From Spirirestis rafaelensis WJT71-NPBG6 (GTDB taxonomy: Bacteria; Cyanobacteriota; Cyanobacteriia; Cyanobacteriales; Nostocaceae), in contig JAHHID010000049.1 in NCBI GenBank assembly GCA_019359015.1, forward strand, positions 1 through 54,989: DNA of 54,989 bases. Direction: 5' to 3'. Position 1 is the first letter of the stretch. Every line of letters begins with the position of its first letter. Position numbers and translations under genes: made by a program. This document shows, piece by piece, positions 46,090 to 54,871 of the stretch. A model generated the notes under the pieces. That model searched no databases. It had not been told where the DNA came from and worked only from the letters and a program-made list of their open reading frames with translations.

Positions 46090-46099
46090 GAGTATTGTT

Positions 46100-46202
46100 G
46101 CTGAGTGCGCTGTGATAACTGCGTTTCCTCGTCCATGTCAACCCTTCAGGGCAAAGTCAAAAGTCAAAAGTCGGTTGACTATTAACCATTGACTATTGAC
46201 CA
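46100..46202. repeat. STRR spacer
   Basis: Tandem AAAGTCAAAAGTC followed by TTGACTATTAACCATTGACTATTGACC, heptamer-type repeats, between the SWIM gene and the next gene upstream on the same strand. Confidence 0.65.
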
Positions 46203-46532
46203 TTAAACCTTGTTTTCGTTATCGGCGGTGAATTCTCTTGCTTCATAATAACGGCAACCTTCACAAGGTCCTGAGGGATTGACAGCACAGCGTACATAGC
46301 CAGATTTAGCATTATATCGGCAACTGATGTCACCGATGAGGTAGCCGACTCCTTCGAGATAATAGCGATCGCTTAAATTTAGTCGAGAATTTTGCCCTAG
46401 TTGCCTTCTGGGAAAGCTCATACCAGCTTGTCTCATTTGCGTTTCTCTCCGCATATGACTTTTACGGATCATCCACAGGGAGAACAGTGACGGTAAGAAA
46501 CCAACGGCAATAACCAAGAGTGTCTTTAACAC
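46203..46532 (-). CDS. Conserved membrane-anchored protein (DUF6464-like)
   Basis: A 109-residue protein starting with GTG. It has one N-terminal transmembrane helix (about residues 3-21), then a basic stretch and a C-terminal module YLIGDISCRYNAKSGYVRCAVNPSGPCEGCRYYE with four cysteines. The C-x9-C-x7-C-x2-C spacing could bind zinc or an Fe-S cluster. It resembles a cyanobacterial family I believe is DUF6464. Function unknown. Confidence 0.7.
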   Translation of the reverse strand: MLKTLLVIAVGFLPSLFSLWMIRKSHMRRETQMRQAGMSFPRRQLGQNSRLNLSDRYYLEGVGYLIGDISCRYNAKSGYVRCAVNPSGPCEGCRYYEAREFTADNENKV

Positions 46533-46554
46533 CTTATCTTTACCTGTTTTTGGG

Positions 46555-47070
46555 TTATATTTTCAAATCGTAAAACACTTGCAACAATCCAGAGTCGTAG
46601 GTTTTCACATCTTTGAACTTAAGTGTTGTTTCTAGGCGATCGCGCACAATCAGGGGAATACCGTCTCCTAAAATAATTGGGTGGATTGACAGAATCAATT
46701 CATCGAGTAAACCCTGTTTTAGGAAATAATGAATTATCTGCGCTCCCCCAACTAACCAGATATCACCACCGCTTGACTGACGCAACCTGTTAATGAAGTT
46801 TTTCAAATCACCACCCACAAATTCTACATTGTTATCTTTTTCGCCTTGTAAAATTTGTGAGAAAACAAAACCTTTTTTGCCTTTGTATGGGTATTCTCCA
46901 AAACCTAGGATTTGCTGATACGTCTTATTACCCATGAGTACCGTGTCAATTTCGGCAAAAAACTCAGCATAACCGTAGTCAGAATCGGTAAATAGCCAAT
47001 CTACCTCTCCTGATGTTCGCGCAATATAGCCGTCAAGACTAGAGGCAATAAACAATCGTATTTTTCGCAT
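46555..47070 (-). CDS. Dihydrofolate reductase/RibD-C family protein
   Basis: A 171-residue protein from ATG 47070 (MRKIRLFIASSLDGYIAR). The fold is that of DHFR/RibD C-terminal reductases: GEVDWLFTDSDYGYAEFFAEIDTVLMGNKTYQ, GDIWLVGGAQIIHYFLKQGLLDELILSIHPIILGDGIPL. The GG-A motif binds NADPH. It is a generic YyaP/YwjB-like type; the substrate is unknown and it is not the housekeeping folA or ribD. A TTG five codons upstream would be the only extension. Confidence 0.88.
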   Translation of the reverse strand: MRKIRLFIASSLDGYIARTSGEVDWLFTDSDYGYAEFFAEIDTVLMGNKTYQQILGFGEYPYKGKKGFVFSQILQGEKDNNVEFVGGDLKNFINRLRQSSGGDIWLVGGAQIIHYFLKQGLLDELILSIHPIILGDGIPLIVRDRLETTLKFKDVKTYDSGLLQVFYDLKI

Positions 47071-47186
47071 ACAGAAATGTTGCAAATTTCTAAGAGCTTA
47101 TTTGTCAAGTCATAAGGTGCGATCCTCGTAGTGTAACGCACCTCTTTAACTTGTTACAAGGCTCTGCCTGGTAACGAGAAAATAGC

Positions 47187-47243
47187 CCACGTAGGTAAGC
47201 TCTGTACGTACAACGCTAGTGGTTTCTAGCCTAAGGGCTTTAA
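47187..47243. repeat. Dispersed hairpin repeat (second copy)
   Basis: AGCCCACGTAGGTAAGC near 47187 and TAGCCTAAGGGCTT near 47229, with 25 bases between. Read on the minus strand this gives CTTAGGCTA...GCTTACCTACGTGGGCT, the same two motifs as the repeat at 38886-38933. Confidence 0.55.
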
Positions 47244-47268
47244 ATTTATTTAAAAAAATTATTTTAAT

Positions 47269-47814
47269 TCAATATTCAGTCAATCTTGGATAATTTTTCC
47301 GCCATCTTTCCAGCTTATCGATAGAAATTGATTTAGTTACGACATTAACATCATTTCCTCGCCAATCAATTTCTGAATCTGTCGTAAAAACACCGCACTC
47401 TAATTGTTCTAATTGAATATCCCAATATTGACTAAATCTATTTTTTAAAGTGATGACTTGTTCAAATACTTTATTTCTGTGTTTGTTTCTTCTTTTTCTT
47501 TCGGTTGCCCCTGTCGCTTCTGTATCAATAAATTTAGTTTCGATTAAAAATAAATTACCTGTATATGTTAAATAAACAAAATCACACTTTCCTAAATCTG
47601 TATAATCAGAAATTGGAGACTTTTCAAATAAAAGTAGTTCTGAACATAAAGGAAATAAATCTTTCATATTCAAAAATAAATAAGCTTGTAATAGAAGTTC
47701 TTTGTCATAAGGAAAGACAACAACTCCCTGAAAAAATCTTTTAATATCTTCCTGACTTTGAGGCTGAATTTGTTTACAATAATTAACAAATTTCTTTAGG
47801 TCATTTGCGGTCAT
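47269..47814 (-). CDS. PD-(D/E)XK nuclease-like protein
   Basis: A 181-residue protein from ATG 47814 (a GTG at 47835 would add seven residues). The central segment GKCDFVYLTYTGNLFLIETK has the D-x13-E-x-K arrangement of the PD-(D/E)XK nuclease fold (Asp, Glu and Lys catalytic candidates). A helix with NKHRNKVFEQVITLKNRF follows, as in restriction-like folds. The N-terminal half is helical. No methyltransferase or helicase partner is nearby, so it is an orphan. AT-rich relative to its neighbours. Confidence 0.6.
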   Translation of the reverse strand: MTANDLKKFVNYCKQIQPQSQEDIKRFFQGVVVFPYDKELLLQAYLFLNMKDLFPLCSELLLFEKSPISDYTDLGKCDFVYLTYTGNLFLIETKFIDTEATGATERKRRNKHRNKVFEQVITLKNRFSQYWDIQLEQLECGVFTTDSEIDWRGNDVNVVTKSISIDKLERWRKNYPRLTEY

Positions 47815-47835
47815 CAAGTTCTGTTTGCTCCTCAC

Positions 47836-48199
47836 CCTGGTTGCCGCTATATAGTCACGGCATTAAAAAATACCATTTTCCACAGGTAATTATCATCAGC
47901 ATAAGTAACTAAAAAAACGGTTAGCTACTTAATATAGTACGGCAAATTACTGATGACGGAGCAAAGAAAGACGGGAAATGGGCATTGGGCATTGAGGAGT
48001 CAGTGCGTTAGGGAGGGCACTTGCACAGAGGGGGTTTCCTCACAGTCAGCCATCTGTCGTCATCGGGGATCGGGCATGAGAACGCTCTTGAGCTTGGACA
48101 CTTAGACTGGAAAAAGAATTATTACATTGCCCATTGCCCAATGCCGTATGCCCTTTCTTGGTAAACTAGTATTGAATTTTAAACTCAGCACTTATGCAT
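47836..48199. other. 364-base spacer with STRR
   Basis: No gene. GGGCATTGGGCATTG (about 47977) and an inverted CATTGCCCATTGCCCAATGCC (about 48126) bracket a block with CAGTGCGTTAGGG and GCCATCTGTCGTC units, which are repeat types seen elsewhere in the window. Confidence 0.55.
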
Positions 48200-49552
48200 T
48201 CAATTACCAGTAAGTTGTTTTAGCTCCGTAGGAAATCCGGCGTTGTTGAGAGCCTGAAAAGCGGTTATCGAATCTTGTACCCAAAATTGTCTGCCCAGAA
48301 GGACAGCTTGACGGCTGTTTAAAGCCTGTATAATACCTATCACTGGAACTTTTGCTTTTTCTCTGTCCCCTGAGTGTTCTTTCAAAATTGTTCTTACGCG
48401 ATCGAGTTCTTGGATGTCTGCTGTTTGTTGAGAAGTTAATTCCAACATAACCAGTTGTACTGTTTCTACTTGTTCGGCATCTTCTACAATAAATTGAGGT
48501 TTATCGTCTTTTCGCTCTATTTTGCCCCAAATAATCAAGCGGGAATCAACTTGAAGTAGTGAACTTATGCGTTCATAATATTTGGGAAAAACTACCGCTT
48601 CCGATTGTGCAGTTAAATCTTCTATTTGCAAAATAGCCATCGGGTCGCCTTTTTTTGTCATGACCTTTTTGACGCCATTTAGCATGACAAGCGCACAAAC
48701 CATAATTCCTTCTTTTTGTTCAGCAAATTGCGTAAGGTTAATAGGAGCCAGATATCGCGCTGTTTGCTGTATTGATTTCAGCGGATGATCGGATACATAA
48801 AAACCTAAAAGTTCCTTTTCTTTGCGTAATTTTTCCGGTTGGGGTAAATCAGGAACAGGATTTGCTTTAGGAGCAGTTTCAAAAGCTTTGCTTATTTTAT
48901 TATTATTTGTATTATTAGAAATTTCACCTAATAAATCAAAGAGATTTCCTTGACCGCTAGCTTTATCTCTGGCGCGGGATTGTGCCCAATCATATACTAA
49001 TTCCAGGTCTTTGATTAACTGGTGGCGATTGGATTCAATTTTATCAAAAGCTCCGCAGTAAATTAGGGACTCTAAAGCACGGCGATTAACAGCACGCAAA
49101 TCCACGCGATCGCAAAAATCAGGTAGAGATTTAAACGATCCTCCTTCGTTCCTCGCTTCCAATATACAGGCGATCGCATTCTGTCCCACATTACGCACTG
49201 CACTAAATCCAAACAAAATCTTTTTTCCAAGCGGCGTAAAATCCACTTGACTAACGTTAATGTCTGGTGGTTCTATATCAATATCCAAACTTGTACAGCT
49301 AGCAATATACTTCTGTACTTTATCTGTGTCACCACTGTTAGCCGTTAACAGTGCTGCCATATACTCTAATTTGTAATTAGCTTTTAAATATGCAGTTTGA
49401 TAAGTTACATAAGCATATGCCGTCGAGTGAGATTTATTAAAGCAATTAGAAGCGATTAATCCATCTTTAATTACAAAATTATGGTCTGAACTCACGCCTA
49501 TGTCATAGACATTTTGCGTTCCTAAAGATTTACGTGTAATAATTTTAACCAT
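48200..49552 (-). CDS. dnaE: DNA polymerase III alpha, C-terminal half, with split intein IntC
   Basis: A 450-residue protein that completes DnaE by protein trans-splicing. Residues 1-36 are the IntC half of the split DnaE intein: MVKIITRKSLGTQNVYDIGV, a DHNF block and the end GLIASN (Asn36). The extein begins with Cys+1 as CFNKSHSTAY. It continues with the helix-hairpin-helix and finger region, then an OB-fold (GIMVCALVMLNGVKKVM... LIIWGKIERKDDKPQF). All splice-junction residues are intact. ATG 49552 matches the start of known IntC. The N-terminal half must lie elsewhere in the genome. Divergent from gatA. Confidence 0.95.
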   Translation of the reverse strand: MVKIITRKSLGTQNVYDIGVSSDHNFVIKDGLIASNCFNKSHSTAYAYVTYQTAYLKANYKLEYMAALLTANSGDTDKVQKYIASCTSLDIDIEPPDINVSQVDFTPLGKKILFGFSAVRNVGQNAIACILEARNEGGSFKSLPDFCDRVDLRAVNRRALESLIYCGAFDKIESNRHQLIKDLELVYDWAQSRARDKASGQGNLFDLLGEISNNTNNNKISKAFETAPKANPVPDLPQPEKLRKEKELLGFYVSDHPLKSIQQTARYLAPINLTQFAEQKEGIMVCALVMLNGVKKVMTKKGDPMAILQIEDLTAQSEAVVFPKYYERISSLLQVDSRLIIWGKIERKDDKPQFIVEDAEQVETVQLVMLELTSQQTADIQELDRVRTILKEHSGDREKAKVPVIGIIQALNSRQAVLLGRQFWVQDSITAFQALNNAGFPTELKQLTGN

Positions 49553-49737
49553 ATAACTAGGGACTGGGCGCAACCCGTTCAATTAATTTATAGATATAGA
49601 TAATAGAGTAAGCAGCCCCCGCTCTGCTAAAAATTGATGCTAAACATGATAATTCACAGGCAGCCATACACAGACTTGCAGCAGAAGTTATCAAACTGTA
49701 CTAAAATCTAAGATTTGAGTCATAAAGGAAGCAATGC

Positions 49738-51198
49738 ATGGCATCGATCCGCGAGTTGCACACACAGCTAATTAAAAAAGAACGCTCTGCCGTTGAAATT
49801 ACCCAAGAAGCTTTAGACCGAATTCAAGCGTTAGAGCCAAAATTGCACAGTTTCTTATGCGTGACGGCAGAAAGGGCGCTGTTGCAAGCGCGGGAAGTGG
49901 ATGCCAAAATTGCCGCTGGCGAAGAAATTGGGATGCTGGCGGGGATTCCCATAGGCATTAAAGACAATATGTGTACCAAGGGTATTCCCACCACTTGCGC
50001 CTCCCGGATTCTAGAAAATTTTGTGCCGCCTTATGAATCAACTGTGACGCAAAAACTGGCGGATGCAGATGCGGTGATGGTGGGTAAAACCAATTTGGAT
50101 GAGTTTGCAATGGGTGGTTCTACAGAAACCTCCGCTTATCATATCACCGCTAATCCTTGGGATTTGTCGCGGGTTCCTGGTGGTTCTTCTGGGGGTTCAG
50201 CAGCAGCGGTAGCGGCAGAAGAATGTGTAGTTTCTATCGGTTCTGATACTGGTGGTTCGATTCGCCAACCTGCATCTTTTTGCGGTGTTGTCGGAATGAA
50301 ACCAACTTACGGACTGGTTTCGCGTTACGGGTTGGTGGCTTTTGCTTCATCTTTGGATCAAGTTGGACCATTTGGACGCAGCGTTGAAGATACAGCAATA
50401 TTATTGCAAGCGATCGCCGGTCACGATCCCAAAGACTCCACGAGTCTGAAAGTTGAAATTCCCAACTACGCTGCCAGCTTAAAACCAGACCTCAAAGCCA
50501 CACGTAAGTTGAGAATTGGTATCATTAAAGAAACTTTTGGCGAAGGCTTGGATTCACAAGTTGAACAAGCTGTAAATAAAGCGATCGAGCAACTACAACA
50601 TTTAGGAGCCGAAATTGATGTAGTTTCCTGTCCTCGGTTCCGCTACGGCTTACCTAGCTACTACATCATCGCCCCATGTGAAGCCTCAGCAAACCTAGCT
50701 CGTTACGATGGCGTTAAGTATGGCTTACGCGCTCCTGATGCCGACAATCTGCTGTCAATGTATACTCGTACTCGTGCCACTGGTTTTGGTGCTGAAGTCA
50801 AACGCCGAATTATGATTGGCACTTATGCTCTTTCTGCTGGCTATTATGATGCTTTTTATCTGAAAGCACAAAAAGTCCGCACCCTGATTAAACAAGACTT
50901 TGAAAACGCTTTTCAGCAATTTGATGTTTTAGTGTGTCCCACTGCTCCCACTACAGCTTTTAAAGCCGCTGAAAAAACTACCGATCCCTTGAGCATGTAC
51001 TTAGTTGACTTGATGACCATTCCCGTAAACCTTGCTGGTTTACCTGGTTTAAGTCTGCCCTGTGGTTTCGATAGCAATGGTTTACCAATTGGATTACAGC
51101 TAATTAGCAATGTGCTGCGAGAAGACCAACTGTTTCAAGTCGCTTACGCTTATGAGCAATCAACTAATTGGCATTTAAGTAAGCCAACACTAAGTTAG
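49738..51198 (+). CDS. gatA: Asp/Glu-tRNA amidotransferase subunit A
   Basis: A 486-residue amidase-signature protein, the glutaminase subunit of GatCAB, which converts Glu-tRNA-Gln to Gln-tRNA-Gln. The Ser-cisSer-Lys triad is visible: Lys in [14 protein letters not shown], the cis-Ser in [13 protein letters not shown], and the nucleophile Ser in [16 protein letters not shown]. Complete, normal length. ATG 49738 is preceded by AAGGAAG. It works downstream of the non-discriminating GltX, also in this window. Monocistronic, followed by STRRs. Confidence 0.97.
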   Translation: MASIRELHTQLIKKERSAVEITQEALDRIQALEPKLHSFLCVTAERALLQAREVDAKIAAGEEIGMLAGIPIGIKDNMCTKGIPTTCASRILENFVPPYESTVTQKLADADAVMVGKTNLDEFAMGGSTETSAYHITANPWDLSRVPGGSSGGSAAAVAAEECVVSIGSDTGGSIRQPASFCGVVGMKPTYGLVSRYGLVAFASSLDQVGPFGRSVEDTAILLQAIAGHDPKDSTSLKVEIPNYAASLKPDLKATRKLRIGIIKETFGEGLDSQVEQAVNKAIEQLQHLGAEIDVVSCPRFRYGLPSYYIIAPCEASANLARYDGVKYGLRAPDADNLLSMYTRTRATGFGAEVKRRIMIGTYALSAGYYDAFYLKAQKVRTLIKQDFENAFQQFDVLVCPTAPTTAFKAAEKTTDPLSMYLVDLMTIPVNLAGLPGLSLPCGFDSNGLPIGLQLISNVLREDQLFQVAYAYEQSTNWHLSKPTLS

Positions 51199-51303
51199 TT
51201 ATCAGTCATTGGTCATTGGTCATTAGTTATTAGTCACTTATCTGGATAATTATTATGGACTCCTAACTCCTAACTCCTGACTCCTAACTACTGATTGTTG
51301 ACT
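51199..51303. repeat. STRR block after gatA
   Basis: Tandem CATTGGTCATTGGTCATTAG (about 51208-51228) and ACTCCTAACTCCTAACTCC (about 51259-51280) followed by TGACTCCTAACTACTGA. These are heptamer-type short tandem repeats of Nostocales; they end just before the stop of the convergent gene. Confidence 0.75.
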
Positions 51304-52133
51304 ACTGACCCCTCATTATTGACTTCTGGGGTGAAAGTAACTTCCTTAATTGCCCCAAGATTTCCTAAAATTTGGGGTTCCTTTTTATTCGCAGTAACTA
51401 ACACAGCACCTGCGTTACCAGAGCGTATAGTTAACTGTTTTTTTGCTGTCCAAGTTTTTCGCTCTCCCTTCTCTAAATTTCCCTCAAATGTAGTCTTACC
51501 ATCCTCTTTTACTTGTAACCATGATGTGTCTTGAAGTTCCAAAGTTACTTCAACTGTTGAATTTGTGTCAGTGTTTGGAGATGCTGTCAAAGCTGGGGTA
51601 GATGCAGCTGTCGGTAAAGGTAATGTTGTTGGTTGAACTGATGAAAGAATAGGTGCTATTTTTTGCTTGGCTACAATTGAAGAGTTTTCTTTCTGACTAA
51701 CTGGTTGAGTTGGACGACGCGGATTGAGTATATAAAACAATCCAAAAGAAGCTGCTGCTAACAAGAGGATATACGGTACTGCCAGAGGTATGTATAGATT
51801 TGGTTTTTTCTCTACATTACTACTATCATTTGCAGAGTCAAAAAGGAAAAAATTAATCGCGAAAGAGCGAGCTAAAGAAGTACCATCTAACTCTAAAATA
51901 TCTCCATAGCGACGAATAAATCCTTGCACATAAATAGGCTCAGGCAAATCTTCAAATCGTCCTTCTTCTAAAGCTTCTAAAAAAGTTTGTCGAATCAAAG
52001 TTTTAGCAGCTATTTCTTCTATACGTATAGATTTTTCTTGTCGAACTTGCCCTAAATATGCACCTATTTCCTTGAGTTGCTCTTGTTGAGGCTCATTGAA
52101 AAGTGTCACAATCTTCTCCTGATATCCACTCAT
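51288..52133 (-). CDS. RodZ-like protein with HTH, TM helix and DUF4115
   Basis: A 281-residue protein. It has an N-terminal helix-turn-helix of the HTH_25 type (about 20-85: LKEIGAYLGQVRQEKSIRIEEIAAKT, VQGFIRRYGDILELDG), one transmembrane helix (about 118-137) and a C-terminal DUF4115-like beta domain (TSWLQVKEDGKTTFEGNLEKGERKTWTA). This is the RodZ plan; RodZ links MreB to the cell-wall synthesis machinery at the membrane. Complete. ATG 52133. Divergent from the hydrolase at 52308; a second RodZ-like gene is 1.5 kb away. Confidence 0.85.
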   Translation of the reverse strand: MSGYQEKIVTLFNEPQQEQLKEIGAYLGQVRQEKSIRIEEIAAKTLIRQTFLEALEEGRFEDLPEPIYVQGFIRRYGDILELDGTSLARSFAINFFLFDSANDSSNVEKKPNLYIPLAVPYILLLAAASFGLFYILNPRRPTQPVSQKENSSIVAKQKIAPILSSVQPTTLPLPTAASTPALTASPNTDTNSTVEVTLELQDTSWLQVKEDGKTTFEGNLEKGERKTWTAKKQLTIRSGNAGAVLVTANKKEPQILGNLGAIKEVTFTPEVNNEGSVVNNQ

Positions 52134-52307
52134 TATTATTCTTAAAGAGACAAACTACTTAAACAAATGTATATAAGCTTACTAATTTGGTAAACTTATT
52201 AATAATAACTTGCTACATAAGAAATCATAATTCTAACATATTAATGCATCCAGTTAAACAATGACTATTGTATCTATAAATACCTTTCCAAATATAAAAT
52301 AGCGTAC

Positions 52308-53198
52308 ATGATAATAAAAAAACCGAAACCTATAATACAAGTGTTATTGAAATTACTATTTTGGCTGGGAGTAGTTGCGGCGATCGCCTACTGTACTATT
52401 TGCTTATATCTTTATTTTCAGCAACCTCGATTCATTTTCTTTCCCTCTTCTGTTATCGAAAAGACACCAGAATTATTTCAGCTTCCTTACGAGGAAGTTT
52501 GGTTACCCGTACCAGCCACATTTGGTAAGGTGGAACACATCCACGGTTGGTGGATAAAAGCAAACCAACCTAACCCCAAGGTCCTGCTGTATTTGCACGG
52601 TAACGGTATCAATATTGGTGCAAATGTAGCTCATGCTAAACGGTTTCATCAACTAGGATTTTCGGTTTTGCTGATTGATTATCGCGGTTATGGTCGGAGT
52701 GAAGGCAGTTTTCCTAACGAAATGCGGGTTTATCAAGATGCAGCTACAGCTTGGAATTACCTGGTGCAACAGCGACAGATTCCGCAAAAGGAAATTTATA
52801 TTTATGGGCATTCTCTAGGAGGAGCAATAGCCATCGATTTGGCAGTTAAACACCCAGACGCTGCCGGTTTGATTGTGGAAAGCTCTTTTACCTCGATTCA
52901 GCAGTTAGTAACTGCCAGGAACATGTTTTCGATGTTTCCCGTCAATTTAATTCTGACACAGCGGTTTGAATCGACTAAAAAAATACCACGCTTGAAAATG
53001 CCAGTTTTATTGATTCACGGCACAGCCGATTCTACTATACCGGCTTTCATGAGTGAAAATCTGTATGCTGCTGCACCAGAACCGAAAAAACTGATTTTGG
53101 TTCCCGGTGCAGAACATAACAACACAGCAGATGTTGCCGGCTTGCAATATCTGCTATGGGTGCAATCTTTTGTGGAAAAAGTGCAAGGTCTTAAATAG
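52308..53198 (+). CDS. Membrane-anchored alpha/beta hydrolase
   Basis: A 296-residue protein with an N-terminal transmembrane helix (about 12-33) and a Bem46/ABHD13-like alpha/beta hydrolase domain. The oxyanion region is YLHGNGINIGAN, the nucleophile elbow is GHSLGGA, acid Asp is in IHGTADSTIP and His is in PGAEHNN. The triad is complete, so it is probably an active serine hydrolase, with the domain on the far side of the membrane or held at its surface. Substrate unknown. ATG 52308. Confidence 0.88.
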   Translation: MIIKKPKPIIQVLLKLLFWLGVVAAIAYCTICLYLYFQQPRFIFFPSSVIEKTPELFQLPYEEVWLPVPATFGKVEHIHGWWIKANQPNPKVLLYLHGNGINIGANVAHAKRFHQLGFSVLLIDYRGYGRSEGSFPNEMRVYQDAATAWNYLVQQRQIPQKEIYIYGHSLGGAIAIDLAVKHPDAAGLIVESSFTSIQQLVTARNMFSMFPVNLILTQRFESTKKIPRLKMPVLLIHGTADSTIPAFMSENLYAAAPEPKKLILVPGAEHNNTADVAGLQYLLWVQSFVEKVQGLK

Positions 53199-53688
53199 CC
53201 ATTAAGTTTCATCAAACCGTATTGTTCAAACATTTGTAGATAGAAAAAAGACTGTCAGGGTGCAACCAAGCGTCAACTATCTACAATAGTCAATCATCTG
53301 TATCTAAAGATAGATGCATACTTAACTTTAATTTAACAACTTTACTTAGAAAAAATTCATTATGGAGAATTAGCAGTTCATCATAATACTTAAATTGAAG
53401 TAACAAGAGCAACAGTATTTATCAATAAATACTTTCGTACTTAGATGCTACATTTAGTCTCTGCATCTGCTATTTATAGTGACTGGCTCAATACTGAGAG
53501 AAAACTCTTGCCTATAAGGTGTAAGGCTTTAAAAGGCTAAATAAATCGTGAGCATAGCAATAATTTTTACAGCTTTGTAGATGACGGTAGAAAATTGATA
53601 CTTAACCGTCCGGATTGGGTATGAAAGCATCGAAGAAATTACACATGTAAAACCACTTTTTGAACGAGAGTTGGCAGAGGCTTAAAAT
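53199..53688. other. 490-base gene-free stretch
   Basis: AT-rich, with no open frame of note and no strong hairpin. It should hold the promoter of the gene at 53689. Confidence 0.35.
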
Positions 53689-54816
53689 ATGACTACCACA
53701 CCTGTATATTTATTAACAATTCCTGGAAATTCTTCTATTCAAATTTCTCAAGACGAATTGCGATCGCTTTTAGGTCAAATAGAAACCAAATTGCACCGCA
53801 GTAAAGTTTATCGTAATGCTTTGGCTACGTTACAAAATTTGCTAGGTCCTTCATCTGAACAAGCTAAGGTGTTGTTTAAAGCTATTAGCCGAGAAGCGAT
53901 CGCTTTATCATTTCAGCAATTTACAACACAGCAAGCAAAAGTTACAGACAATCAACAGAGCAATACTGCTGACTCACCATCTGTTGAACCAGAAAATCGC
54001 GACTTATCGCAGTCCTTAAGTAGTGTTCAATTAAACACAAACAATCCCGAAACAAATACTCATGAAGGTAATTTACAATCGCATAATCAAGTAATGGCAA
54101 GCATAACCGATCATTCCGTGAAAGCCAAAGAAAATAATGCGATACCTTCTGAAGCAGAGACTTCCCCAACAGTACGCTCCGCTAACGCAAACGCCAAAAC
54201 GCCTACAAAGTGGCTTAAACGCACTAGAAAGCCTTCCAAAGCGGAAATAGCCAAGCAACTTGCAGCTGAACAACGGATAGAAACTCTGCGCCAAATCAGT
54301 CAAGAATTACGACAAGCGCGTGAGTCTCAAGGTCTTTCTCTCTCCCAACTTAACGTTTACACTCACGTCCCCATCCATCATATGGAAGCACTAGAGAGTG
54401 GCAATTTTGAGTTTTTACCAGAAGATGTCTATTTGCGTGGCTTTATCCGCGTGATGGGAAATGCTTTGGGACTAAATGGTACAGCTTTAATTGCTTCCTT
54501 ACCTGCACCTGAGATCGCCAAAGCAATTTTACCCATCAGTTCTCAGCTGAAAAATAGCTCCGCAGGATTGGGATTAGATATACGTCCGGTGCATTTGTAT
54601 GTTGGCTATACAGCTTTGGTTGCAGGAGCAGTCGGAGGATTGTCTTTCATGTCTCAGCAAGCAAATGCCGACAGAGCGGTGATTCCAGATGAAGTTACGC
54701 CATCATCAGCTTCTCAATCATCTCAACGAATCGAACCAACGGCTACACCCGGACTTAGATCTAGTAGTTCTGGTATCAGTGTCGGATCTGATATTGCTCC
54801 CCCAGAAGCACTGTGA
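53689..54816 (+). CDS. Second RodZ-like HTH membrane protein
   Basis: A 375-residue protein. The first 85 residues form an unrecognised helical domain (SIQISQDELRSLLGQIETKL). A long, low-complexity linker (about 86-195) follows, part of which (VRSANANAKTPT) is encoded by an iterated cyanobacterial repeat. Then a RodZ-type HTH (about 200-275: LRQARESQGLSLSQLNVYTH, YLRGFIRVMGNALGLNG) and one predicted transmembrane helix (about 301-321). It ends in a short Ser/Pro-rich tail with no DUF4115 domain. The HTH matches the protein at 51288, so this is a diverged paralogue with an added N-terminus. Confidence 0.8.
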   Translation: MTTTPVYLLTIPGNSSIQISQDELRSLLGQIETKLHRSKVYRNALATLQNLLGPSSEQAKVLFKAISREAIALSFQQFTTQQAKVTDNQQSNTADSPSVEPENRDLSQSLSSVQLNTNNPETNTHEGNLQSHNQVMASITDHSVKAKENNAIPSEAETSPTVRSANANAKTPTKWLKRTRKPSKAEIAKQLAAEQRIETLRQISQELRQARESQGLSLSQLNVYTHVPIHHMEALESGNFEFLPEDVYLRGFIRVMGNALGLNGTALIASLPAPEIAKAILPISSQLKNSSAGLGLDIRPVHLYVGYTALVAGAVGGLSFMSQQANADRAVIPDEVTPSSASQSSQRIEPTATPGLRSSSSGISVGSDIAPPEAL

Positions 54817-54871
54817 TTAACCTAAAAGTAAAGGGGTAAAAGTAACAAGCAATATTTCTTACTTTCAGGAC

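Noticed and set aside
48200-49552. DnaE lacking its N-terminal two thirds, seen as a truncated pseudogene
   Set aside because: The first 36 residues are a split-intein IntC with intact splice residues, so this is a complete dnaE-C gene.
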